Source of the DNA: Fusarium oxysporum f. sp. lycopersici 4287
Taxonomy: Eukaryota > Ascomycota > Sordariomycetes > Hypocreales > Nectriaceae
NCBI RefSeq assembly: GCF_000149955.1
Contig: NC_030989.1
Span: 2,613,839 to 2,677,838, forward strand
Direction: 5' to 3'
DNA length: 64,000 bases
Part shown: piece by piece, positions 43,192 through 57,200 of the stretch
How the letters are laid out: each line of letters begins with the position of its first letter
Position numbering within the stretch: position 1 is the first letter of the stretch
Notes under the pieces: generated by a model
Databases searched by the model: none
What the model was told of the DNA's origin: nothing
The model's input: only the letters and a program-made list of their open reading frames with translations
Program-made: the position numbers and the translations under genes

Positions 43192-43767
43192 TCAAAAGAA
43201 AACAGACAAAGCCGCTGAGCCTGATTGTGTCATTTTTGGTTGAGGATTCGCAATTGGACACTCTAGAATGTTGAGAATGTCTCTCAATTGCTGGTTATCA
43301 TGGGCGACTACGCCACAGCCTTTTGTCATGTTGAAGCGTTTATTGGATGATGGATGAGAGCACAGCCACTTGACCAGCCTTGCGGGATCAATAGCCACAC
43401 GATCCGGTGCCCCGTAAATCGGCACTAGCCTTTCGGGGAATATTGTTGATTGTAAGTCAGAAGAGAGGCTTGAAGACTTGCTCAAGACGTGATGAGAGTT
43501 CTGAGGATAGAAGAAGATATTTGGGTAGTTGTTGAATGGTTCCGGCCACTCAACCTTGATTGAGTATGTGTTGGACAATGAATGAGCGATGAAGGATATC
43601 ATTGAGATAGAAGGGACCCGGCCTAATTCGTCTCAAGTGTCAACGATATGAGAGCAGCACTTACCATCGTCAGAATTGACCAGCAATTCCACAGCCTGTC
43701 TCTTCTCATACTCCAATATCTTTGCACATCCCCTACAACCACCACCATTTATCGAAGAGTCAAACAT
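43192..43767 (-). CDS. hypothetical protein, two exons
   Basis: Exons 43767-43665 and 43622-43192 (intron 42 nt, GTAAGT...TTAG) keep the frame and give 177 residues. The N-terminus has GGGCRGCAKILEYEKRQAVELL, followed by WPEPFNNYPNIFFYPQ and a region with VAIDPARLVKWLCSHPSSNKRF. The paired cysteines and the order of elements are reminiscent of leaders of some HET-type proteins, but no HET core is present and I do not claim it. The 3' end may continue in another exon. Confidence rests on the clean splice and continuous frame. Confidence 0.45.
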
Positions 43768-46700
43768 GATCACGACGCTCATAACAGCAGAAAATGAAAA
43801 GGTCTTCAGAAAAAAAGATCAATTAATAGAGAGAAGAAATACATGTAGGAAAAAAGGAGTAAGATAAGACAAGACAAGCTTCTGCCCCCCCAACATAACA
43901 TAACCAGGTGACCTGTACGACCTGTACTGTATACATGTGCGCGTCTCAGAGATACAAAGCAACAAAGAGACATTAGGCTCACCGATATTTTAGGCCACCC
44001 CTGATCCTGATCCTGATCCTGAGCGTCTTTCAGCCCGGCTGCGGCTTGACATGGGTCCGGCTTTTGGCGATATCGGGGGCGGGACGGACGGGAGCTGGCC
44101 TAGTTGGGCTGGGATAAGGGTGCATGCGCTGAGCCGTTGCATCGGGAGTGAGTATCCTTGCTATGGTCACATTTAGGTCTTGGCTGGCGATTTTGATCGT
44201 TTGATGTGCAACTAATTATCTGTATTTCTATCTAACACTGTATTCTTCCATTCTGTTCCATCTAACCCCCAATGTAATAAATTCCTGTCTTACATCAGTC
44301 GCGCAACGAGGCCTTGCTCACATCATATCTATTCCCATCCCCTCCGGCCATTGGCGCTTCCTTACCCCAGATTTCATCTGGCACCAATGACACGCAACTG
44401 TGGCACAACACCCAGGCCTTAGCACCCTCTCTTCGTCATTAATACGTTTTATCCATCGCACGCTCCATTACCAGCACAAAGATGACGCATTTTAATCGTG
44501 TTGTGACTGCTTGAAGGACTGTCCGTGAAAGGCTAACTTGTTGGCCCGACCAGTAATCTATGAGCCTCACATGTGCCTTGCATATCATGGCTGAGATGCC
44601 CCTTTGATGTCTCCCACTCCGAGACTGTCATGAACCAGACCACATGGGTCACTTGGTCATTGATTCGTTGCGCTGCCCGCGCGCGTAAGTTCAAGATATA
44701 TCCAAAGGGCATGTATGGCCGCTTCCTCATTGGTATGGAAGGTGGAGGCCTGCCCGAGGAGCTTGAAGGATAATAAGCGACAACGAAAGGAAAGAAGGAG
44801 AATAATCCGTGAGGCTCAACATCAGAACATAACGTATAAAAGAGTAATTAATGGGCTATCTATAGGTCAATCCTAATATACTTACTTGTGTACTCCATGC
44901 TTTCGACCAAGGCTAGCGTCAATGAGCTGACCTGCCATGGTCAAGTTGAATTGTTCGCACAGCCCAGCCAGGATACTTCAAGGCGCGAAACGAACATATT
45001 CTTTCGTCTTTAGAAATCTATTCAGGGCGTAAAATGAGTGTTCGGCATCAGGGAGAATACCAACTTTACTTTATTGAGAGGTGAAAGCAGCCCAGTGAAG
45101 AGCCGTGACGTTGTAGGGGGTATAATGACAATCTGAGTACATCATTCCTCCTGGTAAACCAAGAATACTTTCTTCTTCTCTTTGTAGCACCCAGCCTTGG
45201 AGGATATGATGGCCCACTAAGCCGCCATCTCTTTCCAGGCCTCCTTCAACGTATCTCCAGATAGGTTCGGGAGTCCGCAACTGTTCCTGTCCGCGCTGAG
45301 CCCGGTGGTGAGTGCAAAGGAGCTGGATACTAATGAGCACTGCGGCCTCTACTTGTGATGGGGGGGCGTTTGACCTGGCCCTAGGAGGTATATATATGAC
45401 ACTGGAAGACTTGGCTTGAGACCCAGTGGTCATACTGCACATTGGTCATCTACACTATCGTTTGAATCCCGGCATTGTCATTCACACCTGGCAGAGGCAA
45501 GGGCCATAATGATTTTCATCAAGCCCTTGATTCAAACGCTAGACGAATCCGTCATATCCTTGGGAAGAATGTCCCCGAGGATCCGCTATGTGGTGTAAAA
45601 GGCGCGGAGACTTCGCTTGTGTGCATATCATTCTGGGATAGGATGAGGTCCAAGTCTTGCTTGTTGAGCATTTCATGTATACTGCAGATACATTTTGAGG
45701 ACGAGTATGTTGATTACTGTCCCCGATTTTGACAACCAGTGAGCGGTCAGGCCATCGTCAGCGAAGTTGCGAAGATCACGCACACATTCTGCTTCGCTTC
45801 TCGTTCCAGAAATGTCTATTTCCATCGTGTTGAGCTGAAGCCAGAGTCGGATTGTTCCGGCGAACATTCTGTCGCCGTCCATCATCCGGATCATCGACTT
45901 TCGAAGCTCCTATTGGGTGTAGCAGTAACAATTAGGAGATGCACTGACTGGAACCAGTACGCTCCAAGGGATCTCTGTTGTGGTCATGCTGAACCCCGAG
46001 CCGTTTGGGGGCACAGCGACGATGATGCTTAGTCGCCCTCGTGGCATCATCCTGTAGGCCTCTAAGAGGCTCTCAGAGTTGTCGATTCGATGATCACGAA
46101 CTCCCACAGCTGACGGGTCGACTAGCTATATATATATATATATATTCATCATAAGCGCATGTCTAGCGCTAACCTTCTGACAGATATAGTTATACGGTTT
46201 TCCTGCTGGCCAAATGCCCTTGAGATCTTTTTCTCGCAGTCTTAAAAGAGAAACAGTTTGCTGCCGTGAGGAGTCATATACTTACCAACACGAAAGCGTA
46301 GGTAGGGCCGACGGCACGGCACTATAATATGTATATATATATCCATTGCAGTTGAATAGTTGGTCAAGGTAGACTTGGTGTCTTTCTAAAGCGGCGATTG
46401 CCGTCGGTTTTCTCATCGTCTCTTTGAGGTGTGGTATACTCAATGACTTGCGGCATTAGGGACTCGCGATGGCTAGATTCGATCCGCCTGCGTGCATCGA
46501 TGCTCGCCATAGTATGCGCGGCTTCTCTGGTACCGGCGTCTCCCGAAAGCGAAGCCAGGTTCTTACGGATGTGGCATGATAATGACGGGAAAATAAGTGA
46601 TGGCGGTCGTGAAGGGGAGGGCCATTATACCCTTTTGCGTGGTTTTCGTTCTTGACCACAGTTTAGTGTGTAGTCAGGAGAAGGACTCAAACTGGAATGC

Positions 46701-49107
46701 TTTCTAGTCTATCTCGAAATAAGTCGGTACTGTTCTTTTCTATATGCCCCGAATATCCATGTGCTTTTTGGGCAATGATGGTGACTAAGAATCATCGCAA
46801 TTGTTACTCCGTCGTTGTTCTGAAGGGCGAAGAACCGGGACTGCTTAAGGTAGGGCATATTGTACCCTCTTTATGAACTAAGGAATCCCCTTTCAGAGCG
46901 ATTGATCTCTAAAGAAATGCGCTTTCGTCTGTATCATTTGCAAACATGTGGCAGTGACCCTTCGTTCAGCTGTGCTAAGGGAAAACGCCTGTTACTGTTA
47001 AATAAAGGGCTTTAACGCAGTCGTTGAGTCTTTTGATCGACGAGATGGAATATATCGGCTAAGTTCTTCTTGATACGCTGCGAATTCTCGTCATGAAAAA
47101 AGAATTGATGAGGCCGGCCAACTCTTCTATGATAGTTTCCTCTACTCCGCGGCATATGCGCGGTAACTCTCTCTTACCCCCTTTAGAGTTATCGGTCTCT
47201 ATTCCCTTTTTGAGATCCATTGTGCCGCAGCTGTTGATGGCCGCTTCGTGTACCTCGAGTGAGTCGACGGGATGTAAGGGCTGGAAGTTATTGGTACGTG
47301 GACTAGACGTCCAGCGTAGTGACTGCGGCAGAGACCCTATCAAAGGGTAGCCAAGGTGGAGCTGTCGAAGCATATGTGACATACCGAGCGAACTTCACAC
47401 GCTTTCCTATGCTGACTTTCGAGTTACAACCGGACCGACATATATATAATGCACCGTTGAGCTCGAGGCAATAAATTATTCCTATCGTATAGGTAGCAAG
47501 ATGATATCTCAAGTAATTGGTGAAGTCAGAACCCGTTGGGGAGTATGCTGTGAACTCAACCTTGTGATGCTGTCGTGTATGTTATTGACACAAGGGAGCA
47601 GCAGACAATATGCCTATGCCTTCAAAGACATACAATGTGTTGAAGAGTCTCTGTGGGATATTTTCATACTTTCCAGTTGCCAGAAATACATTAGGGTTAC
47701 CAGTAAGAACCATGCATGGAGTGAGGTTCTGTTAACGAAGGACCAGACTGTGCGCTTGAGCAGCTCATGAATAGAGCACATCTACTTGGCAGCACTTATC
47801 TGGGCCTCACGCTGAATAAGGCGGTCGGTCGTCAGGATACGACGATCGAACTCGTATTGGTATGTTTGTTCGAAGTGCATCTGGCGATTGGCGTTGCCGT
47901 CGCCGACTTCTGCGATCGCGTTGCGGGACTTGACGACGACAGTCCAGGTGGTTTCTAACCTGTCCTCCAAAGCAGGTATGTGATAGTATGGGTCGTTATC
48001 GTCCTTTGGACCATGCATAAGGCCGTTTAGACATAAATGCTGTTTAACGCGGTGAATCTCGCGCTGAATGAGTCACCATAGGTTGGCACAATATATCAGA
48101 AGACCTGAATCTCTTGAAAGTGAATTATGTATCGACTTGATCTCATCTGTCGTCTTATATATATAATAGGCATGAAGTTTCGTCACCAGATAATCTCTCT
48201 GGATAGTTAGAGAATGAAGTGGTGGTAAACCTGATGTCTGCATCCCTTCTCTCTACTCATCTGGCCTGTTACCGATATGTTGGTCGATAGAAGGACGTAA
48301 GGCTGAATGATCAACTGATTGTTTAGATTGTGCTTATGAACAATGGCGTTGATGTTGTTGTTGAACTCTTCCTGCACCGTATCAAGGATATCCTGAGGTG
48401 CAAGCCGTAGTCAAGACCAATGTGGCTGGATCGTTGAGGACTTGCGCAACCTGATCTTGTTTTTGAGTGAGAGGTTCCAAGATTGGCCTTGGACTTGGAC
48501 TTGGGCTTTGTGACCCAGTTCTTCACTTGCTTTTTATCTTTCAAGTCCAGAGAAATAAGGACGTGTGTGCCGTCATCGGCGGCCGCTTCTTGTTGCAGGC
48601 TAGCAAATGCGATGTAGGCTAGGTCATCCTCATCTCCTTATGCACTTTGGAGAGCCAGGTAGCAACTTATTCTTGCCAGGTAACGTCGCAAGCACTCGCC
48701 CCTGCGACGAGCTTCCCTTGAACGCCATGGGCGCTGCGGTGGCAGGCGTCGTGAGATGCGATGCAGGACACCTCAACGTTACGTCTGCAATGCAACCCTT
48801 TCTTCCTAAGATATTTGAAGTTGATTATCATGAGATATTTATAACTTTAATTGAAATCTTGTGAGTATGCCACCTTGACAACTGTGGCCAAGTATAGCAG
48901 TCAAGCTTGCAGCCGCTCAAATAGAAGGGTGCCCGACGTTACATCCCTAAGCGCGTATGCTAGACGTTATATAGATATAAAATGCTTGCGGAGGGATCCA
49001 AGCAAGAATATACAGCCATTGAACTCCTGGGTTATGTTTGTATATGGATGTTGGATTGATACTACAGATGATCATTTTGTCATGATGAAGACTGGGCCTG
49101 TGGGCTA
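43768..49107. other. gene-poor interval with possible coding relics
   Basis: No intact gene found. It contains a short CCTGAT tandem near 44003-44023, a (TA)n run at about 46127-46145, and reverse-strand fragments such as 45071-45442 and 47059-47382 that carry protein-like words between stops. There is no strong AT bias that would indicate heavy repeat-induced mutation, as far as I can judge by eye. Confidence 0.4.
45071..45442 (-). pseudogene. possible ankyrin-repeat relic
   Basis: The fragment ends in YNVTALHWAAFTSQ, close to the ankyrin consensus TPLHWAA. The preceding part switches frame (neighbouring frames are interrupted by stops), so no intact repeat can be read. It may belong to the same decayed gene as other reverse-strand fragments further right. 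Confidence 0.3.
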
Positions 49108-50321
49108 TCAAGGGCGCTGAATATGGAAAATAGGCTGCCTCCAGTTGCTCGATTTCCTAATGCTTTCTGATGTAAGGCTGTTGAGGAACGCCTTGGCCTG
49201 GTCTGTCGTCATCCGGGGAGTTATATCTTTATCTTCGGGGAACTCTGGGAATTTATACTTGTCGTATTTTTTCTTCAGCTTATAGGAATTTCCGTGCGCG
49301 ACCGACGGGCTACCCTCGAACATCTCGTAAGACGTCTCGTGGATGACATAGCGGTCCTCTTCCAGTCGATCGGGCCTAAGGTGGTCTTCGAGCTCGTTTG
49401 CCGGGTAATAGGGGTAGTCGAAAGTGCCTTGGTCTGGAGAATTGGGGTCTTCGTAGAACCGCTTAATGGTCGCTGTCATCTTTGGTCCCATTTGTTCTGT
49501 CTTCATGTGGAATGGTCCCTCTGAGCTGCTGGGACGTCGGTATATGCCCAGACATTCAGGCAATATAACGCCTATTCGGTTGTTGCGTTCTAATCTTTTC
49601 CCTTTGCAGAGTGAAAGTTACAGACACCCAGTTTAAAGACTCGAAGGGTTCAACGACCGGAATGTTGTCGCTGAAAAAGGCCCGATCTTTATCGGAACAA
49701 TTGAGGGGAACTACAATCGTAGACGATACGCGGCATATATGCTGATATATTCTTGTTCTATCCCAACTTTGGAGACCAGAAGGCTTCGGGTACTGTGCTG
49801 TCACAATTGATGCACTCGATCTTCTTCTTGTGGCTTTGATGGGCAAGACTCGAATCCCTTGATCTAGCCCTCATTTATTATCTAAGACAACAGATTTTCG
49901 CCTGGATATAGATAGGTGCCGGATTCGGAGGGCTGTTGGTACCCAAGACATCGTATGTGATCGAAGATGCGAGGGCCAAGTCCCCCTTCCGAAAGTGAGC
50001 ATCCGCGAGTCGCTTGACATTGCGGCGGTGATGCATTGCCCTAATGGGCTATGTAGGGGGGTCGATAACTCTTTATATTTATACAGCGTGAGCTTAGAGT
50101 TTGGGAGTCTTTTTGTCGTGTTTCTGTCTTTCCGAAGCGGCAAACATAAACATCCCGATGCTTCTAGATGGTCGAATCCAAGATCTTCCCAAGGTGAGAT
50201 GTCTTCCATTTACAAGTAACCAACACCAGTTGGTTGCACCAAGATCGAGCACCACGGCTATAGCCATACAACCCAATGTATGGCCTGTCTCGCCCTTGCA
50301 GAACTTGTGCTCGCTGGCCAA
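49108..50321 (-). pseudogene. frameshifted gene remnant of unknown family
   Basis: Two reverse-strand blocks, 49846-49615 and 49605-49108, read as one protein if a frameshift near 49610 is allowed. The upstream block ends LNWVSVTF in one frame, and the next frame continues with LCKGKRLERNNRIGVILPECLGIY. The downstream block carries a plausible, acidic/Tyr-rich sequence (YEDPNSPDQGTFDYPYYP). Further upstream (to about 50320) fragments are separated by stop codons. I do not recognise the family. An unusual intron cannot be excluded, but no good splice pair bridges the break. Confidence 0.4.
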
Positions 50322-52595
50322 CGTGTAGCGCTACATCCTCTGGGAGAGAAATTATACATCCGTGGTTCGAGGGATTTCTCGATCGCCTTTTCAATCCCTT
50401 TATTCATTGCATACCTCGTCCATAGGTTGTGGTGGAAGTAACGGTTTATGGTCTCAGGAAAGGGTCTGATTGTTGGATGTTAGGATGAGAGTGCGTAGGA
50501 GGACAAATAGAATATGGAAACTCACGAAGGCCAGCGAGGAAGTGGCCGACCAACCACGAAGTCATTTTATCCTAGGTGATGGATGATTGGCTCATTCTCT
50601 TGCCAGGCAAGTGGCATGAACTCGACCTTGTGAGGCTTCGTGTGGTATCGGAACCCATCCCATTTTCCGCCCACGGGTCGCATTCATGATTCTCGATGTC
50701 TATAGATACATCGTAGAACAGAAGTGCAAGCTTTAGCACTTGTAGCGCATGCAATGGGGTGGAAGACGCGGTGGCAATCTCATTGCATCTATCACCAGCA
50801 AGGGTGACGAGAGCTGGGCAGCGGAACGAGTGAACGGGTCAAGACGCCTGCGCGAACTTAGTGGTCCCATACACCACTGGGACTAGTCATGCGCTGAATT
50901 GTATTTATATCGTATGAGTTTCGAAAGGAGCTGCTGACCATATTGAATGGCTAGCACTCCAGTCTCCCGTTGTTGTTGATGCCTGAGCTGCGTTCAAAAC
51001 CCTTAAGGCTCCAAGGTTAGTATACTCATGAAGGCAAGGAATGGGACAACGTACTGATGCAGACAGATACACCTTATCTTAGAGGGTCATTTATATACAG
51101 CCCGCGACACAGTCGTCTTCTTTGGGTTACTCCGTCATCTCTCGAGCCAACTCTGCCACAATCAAAGAGATGAATGTTAGCCATGAACGATGGTTTGAGA
51201 AACAGGTATGGGTCCGCCTGAGATATTCCCAAAAGATACTGATGAGGGATCTGTATGTCGGGTTTACATTGCCTCATCAATAAAATGATAGTTTAGTATA
51301 TATAATAAAGTTGCCGTTAGTGATGAAGAAGAAAAGGTATCGGGGAAGAAGGGGGGGGGGTTATACTTGTTCCAGGGCACGTGCAAACTCAGCCATTCTA
51401 TTCACGGGATGACAGTTTTCAACAACGTGCCATCTTCAAGGCATTTATCTAAGTAGACATACCATTTTGCACAAATAAAATGATAGACAAGATGACAATC
51501 GCTGAGTAAATATCTCGTTTAGCCACCTTGGAAGAAGCCCAGGGAAAGGTAACGACAACTCCGATATCATCATCACAAACTTCGCGAGTACAAGGCACCA
51601 GTTATATGCTGGGCTATCAGAACTACATGTTTGCTCAAGGATGTACTACTTATAATGCGGTGCTTTGAATCAATCGATTCGCAAGCATGAACAAGCTGCA
51701 TTTCTGTTGAGGCAACACTGCATCCATCAAGCAGCGGCATGGCAAAGTTTGCATAAGAACGCTTCGTAGCAATCCTCGCTCTTACTAAAACACCAAGTAC
51801 TTTAGGCAAGCTAGCTTGTCCAAACTTGCTTTCGGCTGTGAGGTCTTCGGTGGGTTTCGGAAAGCAATGGACAACATCGCGGCAAGCGGCAATCTTTGCT
51901 CAACACCACTATAGTCAAGATGATTGGACCAAACTATAGTAAACATCACAAAGGAAAAGGCAATCAACCATATGCTGTTCTTTTACCAATTGCGGCGAAG
52001 CAACAGTCACGCAATGCAAGCATGTTAGCGAGGCCAACGCATCCGTCGTCAATCTGCATGGTGACACTTCACATCTCGCTTACAACCCCCCCACACCAAA
52101 CCTGATATCATCAAAAGGGCACGACAAAACTTCACAATCTCTGGAAAGACACAATTTAACAATCCAAATAAGAAGCATCGGCTTCTCATGTATTGATATA
52201 CAACCCCTCAGGGCTACCTAAATACAAACAACTCTTCCCAAAATCCCAACCCAATGCAAACAGCTCCGTCATCTGTCTTCCGTGCGTCATGCAATAATTC
52301 CACCTCCACTCAAGCGTGTGCAAGAGCATCTTTCATAGTATTCATAAATAAAAAAGAAAAGAAAAACAACCAAAAAAACGAAAGGGAATAAATCGCTGGT
52401 GGGAAGGGCATTCTTCTTCGCCCATCCATGATCTGTACTTGAAAAGAGGAAAATATCCGTAATGTAATGTAAATCTTTGTCTCGTCTACCGTAGATGTTG
52501 GCATCCACCGGTCTTTGAAATGCGCCAGGGTAATATGCAAAAAGAGATGAAATGGAAATGTGTAATATGAGGGGGTATTAAATCCCGCGAGATTG
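50322..52595. other. intergenic, no gene seen
   Basis: Only short ORFs without coding character. A short G run occurs near 51351-51360. It includes the 3' flank of the gene at 52596. Confidence 0.45.
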
Positions 52596-54216
52596 TTATG
52601 CCATGACGAGTGAGCGCTCCTTCTTCTCCTTGTTCTTGAAGAGGGCCTTGAGCATGTTGCTGTTGTTGCGGTTGACCTTGGGTCGTACAGTGACTTGTGA
52701 TTCGTCGTCTCGTCGGCTGCTTCGGCTGTCGATTGACCTCGTCTCGATCCTCTCGGAACGCTTACTCCTTGATGAGCGATGGCTACGCTCACTGTCGGCG
52801 ATGCTCTCTGCGTAATCCTCACGTCGGGTACTCCTGTCGTCATCATCACGACGACTCCTGTGACTGCGATGGCTACGGCGGCTGTCGTCTGTTCGGTGAG
52901 TCTTGTGACTTCGGGAACTCTCATGTGTTTTACTTGTTCTTGTACTTCGGCGGGACTTTGTGTCGAAATCGTCTCCTCCATAGCGACTTCTTGTCTCCCT
53001 GTCGGCCAAGGGTGTGATAAGCTCCATGTCGACCTCACTCTCATCCTCTCCATATGGCACAATGCCTCTTCTCCAAGTCTCAATTGAACTCAAGTCGTCA
53101 TCAAGGATGAGAGCCTCGTCAACACCTGGGCCATACTCAACACCGTACTCGCTCTGGGTTCGCAGAGGTGCAGGTCGGTCCATAGGAACACCGTCATAAG
53201 CTAAGGCCTCCCGCGCCGCCTTCTCCTCCTTCATTCTCTGGAAGATCTTCCATCCTCCAAAGCAGATGACCGTGACACCAGCAGCGATACTCGTGCCAAT
53301 CAAGAATTGCGGGGACGATAAGAGAGAAAAGACAGCTGGCGATCCACTCTTGAGAAGACCCAGAAAAGCGGGCGATGTCTTCTTGACCATCTTTGACAAC
53401 TCAGCAAGCGAGAGCGCAACGGCCGCGGCGTGGTCTGGGTTCTTCTGGAGCTCGGCCATTGTGGTTGTAGCCGAATGGTGGATACATTTGGCTTCGGTTA
53501 AGAGTCCCTCGACGCGGTGAACAAGACCCATGGCCTGCTTCTCATCGACGTATTGCGGGTCCAGATCGGTGCGGTCCTTCAGATCGGGAGGAACGCTTCC
53601 ATACGCGAGGTCCATGTCGATTTCCTTGCGCGGCCTCATCTGTACTAGTTCTCCGGTCGATCGGTTTCGGGGGACCATAGGGCCAGCGCCGTAGGCAGAG
53701 GGAGCCATGGCGCGCTGGGGCATGGCAAGCTCCATGGGGATCTCCTTGTATACAGTTCGGGTGGGAGCTTTGCTGGGAGCTGTGGCGGAAATCTCGGTGT
53801 GTCTCTCGAGGTTGTCAAGAGTCAGCGCACGGCGACTGGCAAAGTCCTCTCGGGGGTGTCGCGAGTGGACGCTTCGCGATCGGCGACTGCGTTGCGAGCC
53901 GGCTTCGCTGCGCTGGTCGCCGGCGCGAGGAGGATAATATCGGGAGCGGTCATCGTCGATGTACATTTGCTGTTGAGGAAAGGCTTGAGGTTGAGCATTG
54001 ACGTCGAAGGATTGAGAGCGCTGCACACCCTGCTGGGCTTTAATCTCGGCCTTCTTGTCTTTGTAGTTGCCCTGAGCTTCCTTGAAGATGGAAAAGAGCT
54101 GCTTGCCCTGGGAATTGTTAGCCAAGGTTGGGAAGCGCAAGCGCAAAGGGACAACGGACGGTCTTGATAATCTTGCCGGAGTTGTTAACAATGGTGATTG
54201 TCTGTTCGAGCGCCAT
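52596..54216 (-). CDS. hypothetical membrane protein with Ser/Arg/His-rich tail
   Basis: Exons 54216-54160 and 54107-52596 give 522 residues. The 52-nt intron has donor GTCCGT, branch GGCTAAC and acceptor TTCCCAG, and joins NNSGKIIKT to GKQLFSIFKEAQGNY. The start at 54216 gives a compact conserved-looking N-terminus (MALEQTITIVNNSGKIIKT). The middle has a helical domain (VHRVEGLLTEAKCIHH to SSPQF) followed by one transmembrane helix (FLIGTSIAAGVTVICFGGW). The C-terminal 150 residues are dominated by SRRSH/RSHRS-type repeats and acidic patches. I do not recognise the family. A role at an organelle membrane is only a guess. Confidence 0.75.
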
Positions 54217-57200
54217 GTTGGGCAGCGGTGTAGGTTTCGTAGTCCTGCTCTAAGTCGCAAAGCTGCGACGAGGTGAGAGCAAGAGCTGTAGATGCGCGGG
54301 ATATATGTCGAAGTGAGGAGGCCAGCTCTCTCTATTTGTCTGTCGAAATGTCTATCTCTGGTTCGTAATGAGATAGACAGACAAGACAGGACAATATAAG
54401 GAGCTGATGCTTGCCAATGCGACAGACTCAGACCGCAACGAAGTTGACGAGGTAGGTAAGGTAGATACAAGGACAAGGGCAAGCACGAACAACGCCCAGC
54501 CCGTTCTTGAAGGATACGATCCGATCAAGGACTAGGATCCCCTTTACAAGAAATAGGGAGCGCGATGGAATAAATGATTCACGCTTTCCCGGTCCCGCGG
54601 TGGGAATGGATGAGCTGAGGTTGATCCGCAGTGGGGTTGAGTTTGAGAGATCAAAAAAGTGGGCGGGGGGAACACAAAGATGAGAAATGGGTAATCCGAA
54701 AAAAATATGAGGTCGGTCAGGTTCCTTGCTTTGTACCGGTATAACCACTGAAAGAGGTAGCCCAGAGCTTGTGGTACAGCGGCCTCCGGGGGTTCAATTG
54801 CAGGGGACTAGCTCGCTGTGGCTCGAGAGACGGAGCACGTAAGTTAGTTTCTAGGCGGTGGCGCCGGGGAACAGAGAGTTCGGTCCACTTGATGGAAATG
54901 GACGAGAAAAAAAGGGTCTGTCTGGGAGGGAGCTGGAGCTGGAGGGGAAAACAGGTGAAAGTGGAAAAGCTAAGCTTGTTGGAGGCGGTGGATTTGTCGG
55001 TGAGGAAAAACCGGGAGTAGAGGGCAGGGTAATCCCAGATTTGAAGAGTAGGACAGAGGAGAGAGGATAAAGAAAAAGGAAGAGGATGGGGAAAAGGGGT
55101 TGATAAGTGGTGATACAGAATTAGAATGTATCAAATCAAATAAATCCCCCGTGGGCAGATAGACATGCAGAAGGTGCATTCACATCAACAGGATAGGTAC
55201 GGTACATCGGTTTGAGTTTGTTCCAAGGCGGCAGAGACCATGGATTGGAAGGGATGGATGGGTTGGGCTGTTAAGTGACGGGATAACTGAACTGGATGGA
55301 CTATCGAGAGCGACTGGCTGATAGTGATTCTCAGGCACAGTAGCTGTAAGCGAATAGGCCCAGAGTGTGACAAGCTGCACGATGATGAGGTCGTGTTACA
55401 GTTGGATCCCGCATCGCATTGCAGATGGAGATTGAAAGATGTGATCAAGATATTGACTCAATCATCCGTCCATCTTTGAACACTACGGTATGACGAACGC
55501 TGCATCCTCACAAAAACTCTCTTCCTCGGTACATATCGTGTTACTGTACTGTAGACTCAAACCTGAATCTCCAACACGATACCGAAATCACAGTCCCATC
55601 CTCTCATACCAGTTCTCTCGCAAGTTGACGCCCATATCGTCTCACCTCCATCACCTGGAGTCTCTGCCGATTGGTCCAAGAGCCCACCTCCTTCGTCAGG
55701 CGCCTGTGCATAGAATCCCAACAGGGCACATCCCTGTTTTTTTCGTTCCCTCTCGAGGCCCGCTAAGGCCCAGCGCGCGCCAATTCGCATCACACATGTG
55801 GTTTGTCTGGCACCCTATCAAATATTGACAGGGCGACGTTGACCTGCCCGCCTACGTAGGTAGTATCTAGTCTCGATACCGACAATTAGGGAGGAACTAG
55901 AAGCAGGAGAACCTGGGAGAAGAAGAAAAGAAGATGGCTGGTCCGGCATGCGGGGATGCGTTTCCGTACGAGACGAGATGTGAAGGGTTATGCTGGGCTG
56001 TCGATCTTGTGCTGCCAGCCTGCCAGGATGTTCCCTCTTGCGTTGGTCACGGGGATGAAAGAGAGCATGAATCTGAAAGTTAAGGTCAAGCCCAATCAAT
56101 GCTGAGCCACACTTGGCCAACGACTTCTGTGGCTGAAGTTAGTCTCCTCTTCTCTTGTCTTTCAGCTGGCCTTGTCACACTCCCCACGGTCTCGACTCGT
56201 AGTCAGATGCTTACAGATGAGTCTATCATCAGATATCTTTTTTGTCAAGGCCACATAAGCCTGTGGCAAAGCAAAGTCTCATTCATACTCAGCTCGAATA
56301 ATCGCTCACTGCCACAATTTCTCAAAATAATACCTCGTCTCTGCCCAAAGAAACACATGGGTCGATAACAACAAGCCAACCCAAGAACAGACAGACAGAC
56401 ATGCTATGCTCGGATTGAAGCAGACGATGCCATGTGGCAGTCTCCCCAGGCTAGTCCCCTACGGAGAAAAAGGAAAAGCAATCATTAGTTAGCCCTCCCG
56501 TGGCAGATCCTGCTCCTCCGAATGGTATGGGACTGATCGGCGGGCTTGGCTCACCCTAGACCTGCCTGAGTGAAATAAACAGGAAAAACTGCGTTGAAGG
56601 CCTCAAGACGGGATATGTTGTACTTAATTGCTGACCTTTGCTCCACTTGATGTCTCGTGTCGTGGTTCATTACGACTCTGTTTTATTTCAATAGCTCATC
56701 CTGTTTGTGGTGGCTTTTTTTAATGTTTCTTGAGTTGTCAGTCAACGTCAGGCTCTGGTCCGATTGTCGGGGTCCCCAAGATTTCACCCCGCAAACTTGA
56801 GCTTGTCTTGGCAAATACGTAGGTAATACTCAAAGTCAAGACGAGTTCCGATATGAACCGAGTCATGAGGGCTTTGTGAAGGTTACAGTTCTCATTGAGA
56901 GGGTAACTTGCAATAGCCGGAGATGCTGTGTTTTAACGTTTAACACAGTAGCAGAGTAGATACCCTATAACTTGATACCGTTGAAGTTACGCAATCCCTG
57001 CAACTCTCCCCTGTAAAAATTCTTTCTTGGCACGCACTGTTAGTGCACTGTTAGGAGCGGGATTTTCTACGGGCTACTCGGCCACACAATACTGCGGGGA
57101 CGCCATCGGCTCCCTAACAGCAGTTTTCAGAGAAGGAATTTTGGAGAGTTCACCTTCTCTGACAACACCTTTGTCGGATCTAATGGCGGCACCTCAGAAC

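Noticed and set aside
44003..44023. CCTGAT tandem (three to four units)
   Set aside because: Too short to be a minisatellite of note and unlike the fungal telomere repeat TTAGGG.
46127..46145. (TA)n run
   Set aside because: Simple microsatellite; no origin-like or centromere-like context is visible.
53799..54167. Plus-strand ORF of 122 codons
   Set aside because: It is antisense to the Ser/Arg/His-rich protein gene; composition mirrors the other strand.
54724..54800. GGGTTCAATTGC-like string resembling a tRNA B box
   Set aside because: No matching A box, acceptor stem or anticodon arm could be folded around it.
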